Positions 12,900 to 23,900 of a DNA stretch of 64,000 bases are shown here, one piece after another (within the stretch, counting starts at the first letter, position 1; every line of letters begins with the position of its first letter). A program made the translations under genes and the position numbers. The notes under the pieces were generated by a model. It was not told the DNA's origin. It was given only the letters and a program-made list of their open reading frames with translations, and did no database searches. Source of the stretch: Salticus scenicus (taxonomy: Eukaryota; Arthropoda; Arachnida; Araneae; Salticidae). The stretch spans positions 275,467,095-275,531,094 of the forward strand of contig OZ005656.1 in NCBI GenBank assembly GCA_963930645.1, written 5' to 3'.

Positions 12900-13720
12900 G
12901 GCTGCTTGATAGTGTTTTCTCTGGAGGTGGGAAGGTTGAATTCCTTACATATATAAAATCTTATGCCAATCATAACTTTCTTCGATTTGAAAGAAGTGTG
13001 CTAATATCGCGCAGACGCTTTTGTGAACGGTATAAACAAATTTCAATGTTAGATAGCATGCGTAGAAATGGAAAAAATAATTGTCAAATGGCGTTTTCAT
13101 TGGACATTTCGGCTGGATTGCTGTCATTCAACGGTGTTTGAAGGAAAGGGTAAAACTTCATTGTAAGGAGCAACAAGAAGGTGCCATTTGATGAAAATAT
13201 CTGTTGATGAATGAGAATAGATTGCGAGGACAGATTTGTGGTCACTGCACCTGATGCCCCTTATCAAAGATTACAGATCTACCGGGACAAGATTGATCAC
13301 TTTAGTAAATGTATTCACCAAGGCTAATTACACAATCTACACAAGGTTCATTTGCCGAGGTTTAAAACTGTAGGTATCTGTCTGCAAGTTCCTAGCCTCT
13401 TAATACGAAAGTATCAGAGAAAAACACGAAATATTTCGAACATTTAAGCTAAAGAATGCGACTTGGGATCGAATTTAGTAATAAATCTAACAGCATTAAG
13501 AGCAGAACTTCTCGACCACAAGTGGTGCATGGATAAGCCAGGGGTAAAGTCACAAAGTCCAATACTTCTGCTGTTCTTGACCGGTGCATACATAGCAGTG
13601 TTTTCTCTGGTGCCTAGAATTGTATACATTTCACACAATCTTCAACTGAACTCGACTTTAGATATATTTTCGCTTTATTTCTGTCACCGGAGAAACAATT
13701 TGCATACATTTAAACAGTAA
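12900..13720. other. Lower-AT patch, product not recognised
   Basis: The base composition is visibly less AT-rich than on either side. The longest frames are 85 codons on the plus strand (13463-13720) and 64 codons on the minus strand (13444-13638). They overlap and neither has a recognisable domain. It may be an eroded transposon or retroelement segment. Confidence 0.3.
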
Positions 13721-13998
13721 GTCTTCAATATCGACTTAAATCTATCAATTTTGCAAACCTCACCAACAACGAAATCCTCAAACAAACTTCGCAGAGTATT
13801 TTTTCAACAAGGCTATTATCTACCAAACTACCTACCTAATTATCACTTTTGTTCCCTTCACTTTTTGTTCCCTCTTTGCTTCAAACATAAAATCGACTTC
13901 TTACATTAATTCTTCGTAAAATCCCAACACTTCTCCAAAGTTCATAACGTGCGATACAACCTTTACATTTCACGAAATGTTTTTCTTTTTTTCTCTTT

Positions 13999-14029
<31 letters not shown>

Positions 14030-17000
14030 TTATTATTGAAAATGAAAACCAAAATCAATAATTTTCTCTTACATTATCACATAACAATGATAAAACTATT
14101 CCTTTTAAAGATATTGATGAGTTATCTAAAATAATAATGATATTGAATAAGTAACCCCTGAAGGGTGGAAAAATGCTTTGGCATATAGAATTTTTTTTCG
14201 AAGTTTAATGATACTGGTAAGGTATTTTTTTGCACCAGTAAGACTTGTCCGTAATAAAATCCAGGTAAATTAAGAACAACACCATTGAATATAAATAAAC
14301 TATTCTATTGTAAATAATCAGTTTTTATTGAAGTGCTATTTAACCGTCATGGGAAAACATTTTTAAGTTGAAAAAATATCTTCAAAAAGTCTTATACAAA
14401 TGGTATACGAGCGATCTTTGGTAGAGAGAGAGGACTTCGTGATAACGTGTTTTTGAACAGTGGTTTAAGAGCGAAGTATGTATGTTTTCAATCTGATAGT
14501 CAATATCCAAATGCAGAGTAAAGCCAAGTTTTCCGAAAATAGCGTCAAATTCATAGCCAAACACATTTCATTGTCTCTCGAATAAATTAATATAAATTTC
14601 CCAAATTTAAAGAATCCTTTATAAACAAACTAAGGCAACCCCTTATGCCAACTCCCATGCCATAAATATTGTTTGCTTCAAAATAGACATAATGTCTACA
14701 TCCTGTCATAAAGAATATATAAATTACCCTTTAATGATATTTCAACGGATATTTATTCCTCAGTTTATCTATAATAAATAAACGTACGCAGTTTAAAAGA
14801 ATGAATTGTAATTTATAGAATAAGCAACAGTTAATGCATGAAAATAATATTTTTTTTTATTTTTTATTTTTTAAAAAAGTTTAGCTTTGAAAGATTATAA
14901 GTCTGAAAAACCATTATTTAAGTAAAATAAATGCATTTATATTAATAGGAATAATTTATTCTTTTAAAGAATTCGATGTTCAAAACATTTATTTAATAGA
15001 TTGACTGATAAAATATTATTAAAATTAAGAAGTTTATTTATAGAGAGACAAATGCGATTAAATATAAAAGTCAATTTAGGATTTTGTTACATGTTTTAAT
15101 AAAAATTTTATTTATTGAAAATATAATATTTAATTGTTTAATTTATTTGAAAATGCAAATAAAACCAATATATGTGGAGATACTCCTTCACAATACTATT
15201 ATAAATATTTCTTTTTAATTTCTCAATTATTAGTTATTTTATTTATTTATTTATTTATTTATTTATTATTATTATTAGTTAATTAATTTATTTATTTTTT
15301 GCACTTTTTCAGGAAATTTTGTCCTATACAGCCCCCCCAAAAAATCGAAAAATATGATTAAAACGCCTTTGTTGGGTGATTTTTATGAAATTATGTGTAT
15401 TAATTCATGACCTGAAAAAGCCACAAATATTTGTCACATAGAAAGCCATTTTCTAAAAATGGTTAAATTCTGTTCTGGGGCCCTCAAACCAATAGATTCT
15501 TCTATTTATTAAAACATAATACAAATAAAGTCTATTTCAAAACTTTCTATTTCCATTTAATTTTTTTTTACATTAAGAATGCAAATGAAGGGAAAACTCG
15601 ATATGAAAAATTTAGACCTAACGCAAAATCTATATTAGTTACGTTAGTTAGGTAATAAAATGAAAAAAAAAAAAATCTACTGAGAAAATTTTGCGTAAAC
15701 TTAGTCCTAAATAGGTCATGTTTGCAATTGCACCATTGTAAAAAAAAAATATTTTGGAGATATCTTTAAACAGAATTGTTGTTGGAATAGTTGAAAATAA
15801 AATTAAAAATAATTTTATTTAGTTTTTACTATAGCTTTATTTTCTAACGTATCGTGTAGGATTATTTCAACACCGACATTATTATTACAATTATTATCAT
15901 CATTATTATTATTTTAATAGCGAGTTTATTTTCAAAAGAGTCAAGGACGAAAAATGTTGATAAAAGTTTCAGATATTTTTTTTTTTTACTCTATTCGTAA
16001 ATTAGGATCATTTTATAAAGAAATGATCATGGAAAAATGCGTGGTATTCCTTCAAATTTTTAACTGATTTTATGGAATTTTAAAACTTCTACTTAGATAA
16101 AGTTTCATCTTTTACGAAATATCTTAGATTTATATTTATGGAACTAAAACGTTATGGAACTAACAACGTTCTTTAAACATGATCTAGAATGTTGTTTACT
16201 TCCATTTTTATTTGCCAGAATTCATTATAAAATTTTTAACATGCTACTTATGTAGATAATGTTACATCTATTAGTAATTCTGATACAATTGTAATATATA
16301 TTTATATGAGTTGATGTATATTAATTAAAATAACTAAATTTATCCATAAAGTAAATATTATTATAAAACGATAGAAATTCTTAGGATGAACATAATATAT
16401 TAATATAATCAAATAGAAATAAATTTTCTGTCTGAGTTTTACGAAATAAATAATAATAGAAGAATCAAAACCACGAACGTTGTTAGAAATTATAATTAAA
16501 GTAAACTCCAACAAATTATTAATTAATTTTTCAATTATCTGATCATTATAGAAACATGTTTCGATAATTTATATTATCAATAAATATAATTATTTTGCAT
16601 AAATTGACGTAATTTTTTTTTATATAAAATGATTGTATTGATTAAAATATTCAGTGCCTAGACACATATCATATCATGCTCGAATTTATCAATCTAAATA
16701 TTAACATAGAATATAGCTTATAACATTAAATATTTATCAATGATGACATACAAATTGCATTATTAAATTAAAATTACAATATTTGCTTGAAAATTTTTGT
16801 CTTAATTGATTAAATATAAAGTTAATAACGATAATGCTACTGAGATTGTGTAGCATTTTATATATATTTTTATTTCATAAATGTTTTTAGCTGCTGCTTA
16901 TAAACTTTTAATTTAAATTTCAAATAGGCTTCAATAATATTTATTTTGTTAAACATAAATAAATACGTCTTTTTATTGTGAATATATAAGATTGCACTTA

Positions 17001-17370
17001 TTAGATTTTGAATCCCATTTGAATTTTTAAATATTTATATCTTTAATTTCTATTTGTATGCATGTAACATAGAAGGAATCAAAATATTTTCATCAAACAT
17101 ATGAATTACAAAAGAGTTATTTGGGTCGAAACAATTGTACTATTCTTCATTAGGCGAATATATACACACGTGTACAGCAAATATACGGCAATTTAGTTGT
17201 AGCAATCATGGCTACATTCACATGTTCGTTTTAAAGTTTCACTTTAGGTAATAATAAAACATCAATAATACCAATCAATATTTACTTTTTTCCCATTTTT
17301 CTTAAATTTACGATGTAACCTAAGCAAAAGTATACATTGACGTAGCTGTACCTTTTATTTATCTTAAAAT
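13721..17370. other. AT-rich non-coding stretch
   Basis: No gene recognised. It contains ATT/ATTT microsatellites near 13999-14038, 15236-15300 and 15886-15917, a C run near 15332-15338, and many short AT frames without motifs. Confidence 0.65.
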
Positions 17371-17434
17371 TATATTAAAAACACTTTAAGCACACGTAAA
17401 ATTAAATTTTATTTAAAAGATGTTAAAAAAAATT

Positions 17435-17476
17435 ATCCGAAGCTTTTCGCTTTAATAGTAAAGCATCATCAGGGAT
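17435..17476 (-). ncRNA. Hammerhead-ribozyme-like motif, arm 1
   Basis: Read on the minus strand the parts are AUCC (stem I, 17473-17476), CUGAUGA core (17466-17472), one extra U, stem II GCUUUA / UAAAGC with loop CUAU (17449-17464), GAA (17446-17448), palindromic AAGCUU for stem III (17440-17445), C17 (17439) and GGAU (17435-17438), which pairs with AUCC to close stem I. All core residues are present. Cleavage would follow the C at 17439. Stem III is palindromic, so it could form between two molecules. The extra U after the core is the only departure from the usual motif. Confidence 0.7.
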
Positions 17477-17735
17477 TTTTATTATTCGTTTCCAATGAGC
17501 AGTTTTTAAATATTTTTTCTTCTCTCAGTTTAAAGTCCGGTAAAGGTTGTATCAAGGATTTAAGAAAAGTAAGAGAAGCGGGAACTATTGAAATATCACA
17601 CGAGGCTATTTTAGGAGAAAAACTATCATGAATTAGCAGAAATAAACTATTACCTATTTTATAATATTGTGCCAAATTATTGACAAAAGTATTGGCAAAA
17701 TTGCAGCATATTTGAAATTTATTGTATTTTTGCAT
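17469..17735 (-). CDS. 88-codon ORF ending in the ribozyme, function unknown
   Basis: The frame runs from a Met codon at 17735 to a TGA at 17469-17471 that is part of the hammerhead CUGAUGA core. I do not recognise a domain. The last residues (SLETNNKNP) can be read with the same stop in the opposite arm, which suggests a real protein end shared by both copies. The start is uncertain, because the frame may be the tail of a longer, now lost, reading frame. It could be the C-terminal end of a Penelope-like ORF or an accidental frame; nothing in the sequence decides this. Confidence 0.3.
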   Translation of the reverse strand: MQKYNKFQICCNFANTFVNNLAQYYKIGNSLFLLIHDSFSPKIASCDISIVPASLTFLKSLIQPLPDFKLREEKIFKNCSLETNNKNP

Positions 17736-17911
17736 TTAATTATATTAATAGCTTCGGATATGTAAAGTTCTTGGATAGTAGATGGTGCTCCTTGATCCAA
17801 CCTTTACTTGACTTCAAATTGACTGATATCCCCGTATTAAAAGACTTAACTGTTGACTGAGAAAATAATTTTTTTTTTTTTTTAACTGCTCATTGGAAAC
17901 GAATAATAAAA

Positions 17912-17953
17912 ATCCCTGATGATGCTTTACCATTAAAGTGAAAAGCTTCGGAT
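17912..17953 (+). ncRNA. Hammerhead-ribozyme-like motif, arm 2
   Basis: On the plus strand the order is AUCC (17912-17915), CUGAUGA (17916-17922), an extra U, stem II GCUUUA / UAAAGU with loop CCAU (17924-17939), GAA (17940-17942), palindromic AAGCUU (17943-17948), C17 (17949) and GGAU (17950-17953). Compared with arm 1, one stem II pair changes from G-C to G-U and one loop base differs, so the pairing is preserved. Confidence 0.7.
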
Positions 17954-18479
17954 ATATATATATATTTTAACATATTTTAAATAAAATTTAATTTTACGTG
18001 TGTTTAAAGTGTTTTTAATATATTTAACAAATGACACGTGTTCAATTTAATTCTTTTTTTAGAGATTATTTATCTTTAAATGTTAAGCATTTGTTAAAAG
18101 CAAATGGAGCAAATTTGTCCTTTCGCCTCTGTAGCGACAATATAAAAGTGAAAAACAGAAAAAAAAAAATAGTTAATAAAAAAATACATAGATATATTCA
18201 TGTATTTTTCGTAAAAAATTATTTTAAAGATTGACAGAATATTTGTCTTCGATTTAGTCTAAGTAAATATTAATTGCTTTATTTTATGAATCATGCCATA
18301 ATTATAAACAATATTTATGATTTTTATAATATTTTAAAATGGGCAAAAACTAAGTACCGTAAAACATTTACAGAAGCATGTATAAATAAAAAAAAATATC
18401 TTGTGAACAATAGAAAAAAAAATCAACGACCAATATTAAGACTTTTAAATGTATTCTTAATTTTTTATTAAAGACTTTT

Positions 18480-19200
18480 TTTCAGCTTACTTTCTCTGTC
18501 GTAAACCTCCTGCCGAATCCGGGTTAAAAAGGGACAAAGAGGAAAATAAATTAGAATATCAGGCTTATCGTTATAAATTTGGTACCAAATGAAAGGGGCA
18601 AGTTTTCTGAATACAGGGGTGCAAACAGTTGCTTGACACGACAATTATTATTATCATTATTTTTTTTTTTATTAACTAAAGTGTGGAATTTAGGTGACAA
18701 CAAAAAAATTATATTTTTATTGACCAACAGGCAATGTTAGATTAATTTTTCTTTTATTATTATTTTTTAGCTTACTTTCTCTGTCAACCTTCTGCCAAAT
18801 CTGGGTTAAAAAAAAAAAAGGGGGGGGGGAAATAATTTAGAAATTTCAGTCCTATCGTTACAAATTAGATACCAAATGAAAGGGGCGTTTTTTTCTGAAT
18901 CCAGAGGTGCAAAATGTTTTTCGACATGACCTTTATTAGTTTTTTAACTAACTAAAGTATGAAATTTAGATGGAAACACTTCATTTTGATTCATTTCAGT
19001 CATTTTAAAAAGTACGTGGCCGGTTACAAATTCAGCACCAAATGGAAGGGGAAATTTTTCTGAATCCAGGGATGCAAACAGTTTTTCGACACAACAATTA
19101 CATTTTCTTTAATTAACTAAAATATGAAATTTAGGTGACAACACTTCATTTTAATTTCCTCATACCTTTTAGTGCCAACCGAGCTAAAAGAAAAAGTCTT
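18480..19200 (+). repeat. Three-copy diverged tandem repeat
   Basis: Units share ACCAAATGAAAGGGGC (near 18584, 18870 and 19037), then TTTCTGAATCCAGGGGTGCAA and TTCGACACGACAATTA (with changes). The first two also share CAGCTTACTTTCTCTGTC before the anchor. Spacing is about 287 and 166 bases. It has the look of the inside of a non-autonomous element, but I could not define its ends. Confidence 0.65.
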
Positions 19201-19759
19201 TAATTTAATTAATTAATTAATTTATTTTTTTACAGATATATATATGTGTGTGTTACAAAATGTAAAAACATCAAGAAAAAAATGTCTAAGCTTCTTTTCA
19301 TATACTAAATTAGACAATTCTATATAGTATATTCAGCTATTTAAAAGTTATGTGTCAATATATCCATCCGCACTAAATTTGTAAAAAAAAAAAAATATCA
19401 AGTACAATTTATATTATCAAATGAATTTTAACAATAAAAAATGAAAACGTGCAAGAAATAAATAAGTAAACATAAAGACATAAAATATTTCCTTTTCAAC
19501 ATTCATAGACAATTTATTATAATTATATTACTAAAGACTTTTTTTTTTTCTAAAGATACAACAAATTATGATTTGAGATTTGAAGGAAAAAAAATCTGGA
19601 GTGACTCCACTCGACTTTCCGAACATTGAGTAACTAACAGTTTTGTAGATAAAATAAAGAAAGAGGAGTTGCTAAACAAACAAAAGAGAGAAAACCATAA
19701 TAGAGTGTTTGAGTAGTTTTCTCCATATATCACACGAGGTTTTATTTAACGCTACTGAA

Positions 19760-20445
19760 CTTTGAGCCCATAGATCATAATGATAAAGAATTTTTCGTTG
19801 TGTCCCTGTAAAAATCTATAAATGCTAGATTCACCAAAATGCTTATAGTTAGTGCAACAGTGATTTATAATATTCATACAAATTTTCAGCTCAATTGAAT
19901 AAGGCGTTTAGATGCTATCGCACTTTTAAAAATTTGGTCTCATAGGCCATAATGATAAAGAATTTTTCTTTGTGTCCCTGTAAAAAAATTGTAAGTGCTA
20001 GATTCACCAAAATCTATACAGTTGGTGCAAATGCGACCTATAACATGTGTACAAATTTTTTGCTCAGATTAATATGGCGTTTAGACGCTATCACACTTTT
20101 AAAAATTTGGCCCCATAGGCCATAATGATAAAGAATTTTTCTTTGTGTCCCTGTAAAAAAACTATAAGTGCTAGATTCTCCAAAATCTATACAGATTGAG
20201 TATCTGTGACCTATAATATGTGTATAAAGTTTTTGCTCAATTGAATAAGGCGTTTAGATGCTATCGCACTTTTAAGATTTTGGTCCCATAGGCCATAATG
20301 ATAAAGAATTTTTCTTTGTGTCTCTGTAAAAAAACTATAAGTGCTAGATTCACCAAAATCTATAGGGTTCGTACTATGGTGACTTACAATATACGTACCA
20401 ACTTTCAGCTTATTCGAACAAAGCGTTTAGACGCTAGCGTGTTCA
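19760..20445 (+). repeat. Four tandem units of about 173 bp
   Basis: The anchor CCCATAGGCCATAATGATAA starts near 19766, 19940, 20112 and 20284. Each unit continues with TTTCTTTGTGTCCCTGTAAA, a GTGCTAGATTCACCAAAATC segment and a GGCGTTTAGATGCTATCGC segment. The first unit is the most diverged at the anchor and the last runs into the microsatellite. Confidence 0.85.
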
Positions 20446-20505
20446 CTCACAGACATACACACATACATACACACATACACACATACACACACACATACAT
20501 ACATC
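20446..20505. repeat. ACAT/AC microsatellite
   Basis: Interrupted repeats of ACACAT and ACAT lie just after the last 173-bp unit of element A. They explain the His/Thr-rich open frame across this place. Confidence 0.9.
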
Positions 20506-20625
20506 ATCTCAAAAATAGTGGAAACGGACTCAGGGGACCTCGAAACGTATAGAAACATCAAAATCTCCAATTCGGATTTTTGACATGATTACAATACTTT
20601 CCTCACTATAGTGTTCGGAAAGTAA

Positions 20626-21098
20626 TAAAAAAGAGAGAGAGAGAGAGGCGGGGGGGGGGTATTTTTGATAGAGAGTTTCAGAGAGAGAGGGGTATTTTTG
20701 GTAGAGAGTTTCATTTGAATATCTACGAAACAACAAACTATGTTTTGTGATTTGAACAAAAGAAAAAAAAAAAAAGAGACTTGAAATTTTGATAGAAAAT
20801 TTCACATGAACATCTAGTAATATATATATAATACATTTTAAAGACACGATATAATATATCTTGTGATTTGTAAAAATATTCTAATGGGAAATTCAGATAT
20901 TTTTAAGTTACGAAACACTTTTAATAAGATAAATTTTAAAAATATGTAGGTGCACTGAATTGCTCATTTCTAATAATATTTTCTAGGTAAACCAAATTTA
21001 TTCAAGAAAAAAAAAATCAAAGAATTATTTTCATGTATTTATTATCTGAATAAATGATGCAAGTGCATATTTCTTAAATAAAAATATCTTATTATTAG
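20626..21098. other. GA-rich patch and AT-rich spacer
   Basis: GAGAGA repeats at about 20631-20647 and a ten-G run near 20650 are followed by a partly repeated GGTATTTTTGATAGAGAGTTTCA segment (near 20658 and 20690). The rest is AT-rich with no gene recognised. Confidence 0.6.
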
Positions 21099-21420
21099 TT
21101 GTTTGTTGTTTTTTTTTCGTGTCCATGGATCGTGTCCACACCAAATGTCTGGACGATTGCGGCTGCTAACTTTGGAGTTTCTTCGCTGTAGAAACAGCTC
21201 TTAGATTGTCCTCAAGTTGTACCATTCCCAATTTCAAAACATGTGGAGTGAGTGCTGGACAAACCAAAATGTGTCTCGGTGTTAACATGACATCCTTGCA
21301 GTTTCTACAAAGAACGTATGTTCTGGTCTTGTCCGGGAGGATCTTCATCCCTCTAAAATAATTGGTTCTAAGTCTTGCAATAATTGATGTCAAAGTTCTA
21401 GGGCAACTGAAGTCGGCATA
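21099..21420 (-). pseudogene. I-group LINE 3' end, 5'-truncated copy
   Basis: On the minus strand the frame begins inside FSCPRTLTSIIARLRTNYF, continues RGMKILPDKTRTYVLCRNC, then LTPRHILVCPAL, and stops shortly after. This is the region after the RNase H domain of I-group non-LTR retrotransposons, with a Cys-Cys-His-Cys arrangement (CRNC, RHILVC). The RNase H core itself is missing, so the copy is 5'-truncated as LINE copies usually are. After the stop come GACACGAAAA and an AACAAC-type tail near 21099-21118. A second tail of the same family follows at 21548-21740 and a longer copy is at 29.6 kb. Confidence 0.75.
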
Positions 21421-21547
21421 CATCGCACTGACATACATTACATCATGAAGTAAAAGATGACAAATTAAAATGTTATTAAAATTATACACATTATTATTAT
21501 AAAGTAATATATTGAATACATACATGGAATAATATGTGGGTCCTTCA
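21421..21547 (-). repeat. Spacer repeat S between the two LINE tails
   Basis: Read on the minus strand, ATGAAGGAC..., CATGTATGTATTCAAT, TAATGTGTATAAT and TACTTCATGATGTAATGTAT match the sequence after the LINE tail at 30251-30545 in the same order. The LINE and this spacer therefore recur together. Confidence 0.75.
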
Positions 21548-21740
21548 TTGTTGTTGTTGTTGTTTTCGTGTCCATGGATTTTTAGATGACACCATAGGTC
21601 TGGACGATTGCGGCTGCCAACTTTGGAGCCTCTTGGCTGTAGAGAATAGCTTTTGTTTTATGCTCAAGTCGTACCAATTCCAATTTCAAAATATGTGGAG
21701 TGAGTGCTGGGCACTCGAAAATGCGTCTCGGTGTTAACAT
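21548..21740 (-). pseudogene. I-group LINE 3' tail, second truncated copy
   Basis: The minus-strand frame from LTPRRIFECPALTPHILKLE to AAIVQTYGVI stop matches the end of the 21.1 kb copy. It is followed by the 3' untranslated GACACGAAAAC and five or so AAC units at 21548-21570. The match begins abruptly near 21740, where the sequence switches to an unrelated GC-rich segment, so only about 60 codons remain. Confidence 0.7.
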
Positions 21741-22010
21741 GTCGCGTCGCGTCGGCTGCTCCAGACGCGGTAGCATCAATACTAAACCTCGATATTGCTC
21801 TATCCATGGAAAGAGGTGCCAAAACCTAAAAAAAATGGGGCTTCTCAGTTGGTGTTCTTTTTAGTCAGGCACCTACCCTTCGGCCTGTCAGGCTTGGGAG
21901 AACCTACCGGTAGCAAGCTACCGCCGGCATAGCCCTACGTGTCAAAGGGGCACGCAAGTATCACCGCCCCGACAAGGCAGGAACACCGTCGGTGAGATCT
22001 TATTATTTCA
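21741..22010 (+). other. GC-rich segment, probable retroelement untranslated part
   Basis: This stretch stands out for its GC content. It includes CCTACCCTTCGGCCTGTCAG (21868-21887), GGTAGCAAGCTACCGCCGGC (21910-21929) and CACCGCCCCGACAAGGCAGG (21962-21981). The hairpin GGTAGC-AA-GCTACC sits at 21910-21923. It abuts the LINE tail at 21740. It looks like a structured leader or trailer of a non-LTR element, but I cannot name the family and see no coding frame. Confidence 0.4.
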
Positions 22011-22053
22011 AACACAGAAATAACATCTGTTTTATTTATTAAATATAAAATAT

Positions 22054-22089
<36 letters not shown>

Positions 22090-22503
22090 CTATTTAATTT
22101 GTGAAAACCTACATTTAAAAATTGACATAAAAATTTTTACTTATTAAATTAAAATTTAACTAATATATTACTTCTCAATTTTTATTTATTAGCTCACTGA
22201 GCGTGTTCAAAATGGGCAGAATTTTAATGCTGATTTCACTGAATGGATTCAATAATATCCCAGTTTGAAATTAAACAAAAAAAAAAAAAAAAAAAAAAAA
22301 AAAGAAGCTACGGATGTCAAGATAAAGCTGATAACTATTATAGTTAAAAATATATTATTATAAAATAGAATAAATAATAATAAAAAAGTATATAATTATA
22401 AACTATATATTATAAATATATAGTTATATAATATATATTTATAATATATGAAAATATATAATTATATAATATATAATTATATATAGAAAATATATAATTA
22501 TAA
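22011..22503. other. AT-rich spacer with poly-A and ATATAATTATA runs
   Basis: A-runs at about 22057-22087 and 22276-22303 and an irregular TATAATTATA stretch at about 22335-22500. No gene seen. Confidence 0.8.
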
Positions 22504-22848
22504 ACTATATATTAATATTAAACAATATTTTATTAGGCATTTATTTATATAACGGTTTCATTTAAAGTATTTCACAGATCATTTTCAAACAATAATATAA
22601 TAAATTTAGAGTTTCTATTATCCATATTGTATCTTAATGAAATATTCACGTTTACGAGTTATATTTTTACGAGTTTCCATTTACAAATTTAGTTTTCTCA
22701 TTTCTAAACATTGCACTAGAATACGCAGACAAAAAAAAAAAAAATTGTTTTAACATAATATATATGTTCTTTAATATAATATAAACGTTTGTTATAATAT
22801 TCTATGATACTTTTAATATTTTGCCTTCAATTGAACATTCTTTAAAAT

Positions 22849-22885
<37 letters not shown>

Positions 22886-23900
22886 TAAATATTCATATTT
22901 ATTAGACATATACAAATTTAGTTTATCTCACTTGTAAACATTACGGCTAGTATATGCAGTTTTCAGAAAATGTTTGCTATGTGTTCTATTCATAATTTTA
23001 CTTTCAAAAGATAATATCGATTCATTAATATATTATATATATATTATATATTAATATTACTATATATACTATATATTAATATTAAACAATATTTTATTAG
23101 GCATTTATTTATATAACGGTTTCATTTAAAGTATTTCACAGATCATTTTCAAACAATAATATAATAAATTTAGAGTTTCCATTATCCATATTGTATCTTA
23201 ATGAAATATTCACGTTTACGAGTTATATTTTTACGAGTTTCCATTTACAAATTTAGTTTTCTCATTTCTAAACATTGCACTAGAATACGCAGACAAAAAA
23301 AAAAAAAAAAAATTGTTTTAACATAATATATATGTTCTTTAATATAATATAAACGTTTGTTATAATATTCTATGATACTTTTAATATTTTGCCTTCAATT
23401 GAAGTAATTCACATATCACTTAGAAACAACATTACAAAATAGACTAAGATCCTTAAAAATGCTAAGATCCTTAAAATGTCTTTCTTTTAAGAATTATTCA
23501 TATTTATAAGACATACGTTTACAAATTAATTTTGTTTTACTTGTAAACATCGCCCTAGAATATGCAGAACTGTTAATGTAACTTTTGACCTACTATGATG
23601 TAAATGTTCTATAATATGAATGTTTGTTACTATATTTTATCAAGCTTTTATTTATATTTAAGCTTCAATTCAAGTAATTTGCACAAAACTTAGAAACAAT
23701 ATTACAAAATATATAGTGTTTCGAACATTCTTTAAAATGTTTTTTTTTTTATTAAATATTCATATTTATTAGACATATACAAATTTAGTTTATCTCACTT
23801 GTAAACATTACGGCTAGTATATGCAGTTTTCAGAAAATGTTTGCTATGTGTTCTATTCATAATTTTACTTTCAAAAGATAATATCGATTCATTAACAATA
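22504..23900 (+). repeat. Recent local duplication with an internal deletion
   Basis: Segment A at 22504-22835 is repeated almost base for base at 23068-23403; the main difference is a longer A run in the second. Segment B at 22833-23027 is repeated at about 23727-23900, differing mainly in T-run length. In the downstream copy A and B are separated by about 325 bases, whereas upstream they are directly joined. The join falls at a shared GAA (TTGAAGTAATT and TTCGAACATTC), so the upstream copy probably lost the middle by microhomology-mediated deletion. The middle part is itself a diverged relative (TTCAATTCAAGTAATTTGCA near 23665 against TTCAATTGAAGTAATTCACA near 23395). Confidence 0.85.
22849..22883. 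repeat. Poly-T tract, about 33 bases
   Basis: An uninterrupted T run. Its counterpart in the second copy of the duplication (near 23740) is only about 10 bases, which shows how fast these runs change length. Confidence 0.9.

Larger units (their letters stand above)
17371..18022. mobile_element. Inverted Penelope-like terminal segments with ribozymes
   Basis: Two arms of about 135-140 bp are inverted copies of one another: 17371-17504 (reads on the minus strand) and 17884-18022 (plus strand). Each arm contains a hammerhead ribozyme core. Type I hammerheads with a very short stem III are characteristic of the terminal repeats of Penelope-like retroelements. On both arms the sequence upstream of the ribozyme can be read as a protein end, CSLETNNKNP then stop, with the stop lying inside the ribozyme core. 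Between the arms a second copy of the downstream half of the ribozyme (AGCTTCGGATAT) appears near 17749. The arrangement suggests two defective copies in opposite orientation, or one element with a rearranged end. No reverse transcriptase or GIY-YIG domain remains. Confidence 0.65.
19594..20625 (+). mobile_element. Helentron/DINE-like non-autonomous element A
   Basis: The 5' end has a small hairpin (TGGAGT-G-ACTCCA, about 19597-19609) followed by ACTTTCCGAACA at 19614-19625. The 3' end is a hairpin at 20596-20623 (ACTTTCC / GGAAAGT outer stem, CACTATAGTG inside) whose distal arm TGTTCGGAAAGT is the exact reverse complement of the 5' motif. Inside lie four tandem units of about 173 bp, an ACAT/AC microsatellite, and a block (GGGGACCTCGAAACGTATAG) shared in diverged form with the elements at 32.3 and 35.8 kb. 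There is no coding capacity. This plan resembles DINE-1/HINE elements mobilised by Helentrons; a MITE with imperfect ends is the alternative. Confidence 0.6.

Noticed and set aside
13463..13720. 85-codon plus-strand frame as a gene
   Set aside because: No recognisable domain, and an overlapping minus-strand frame of similar length looks equally plausible.
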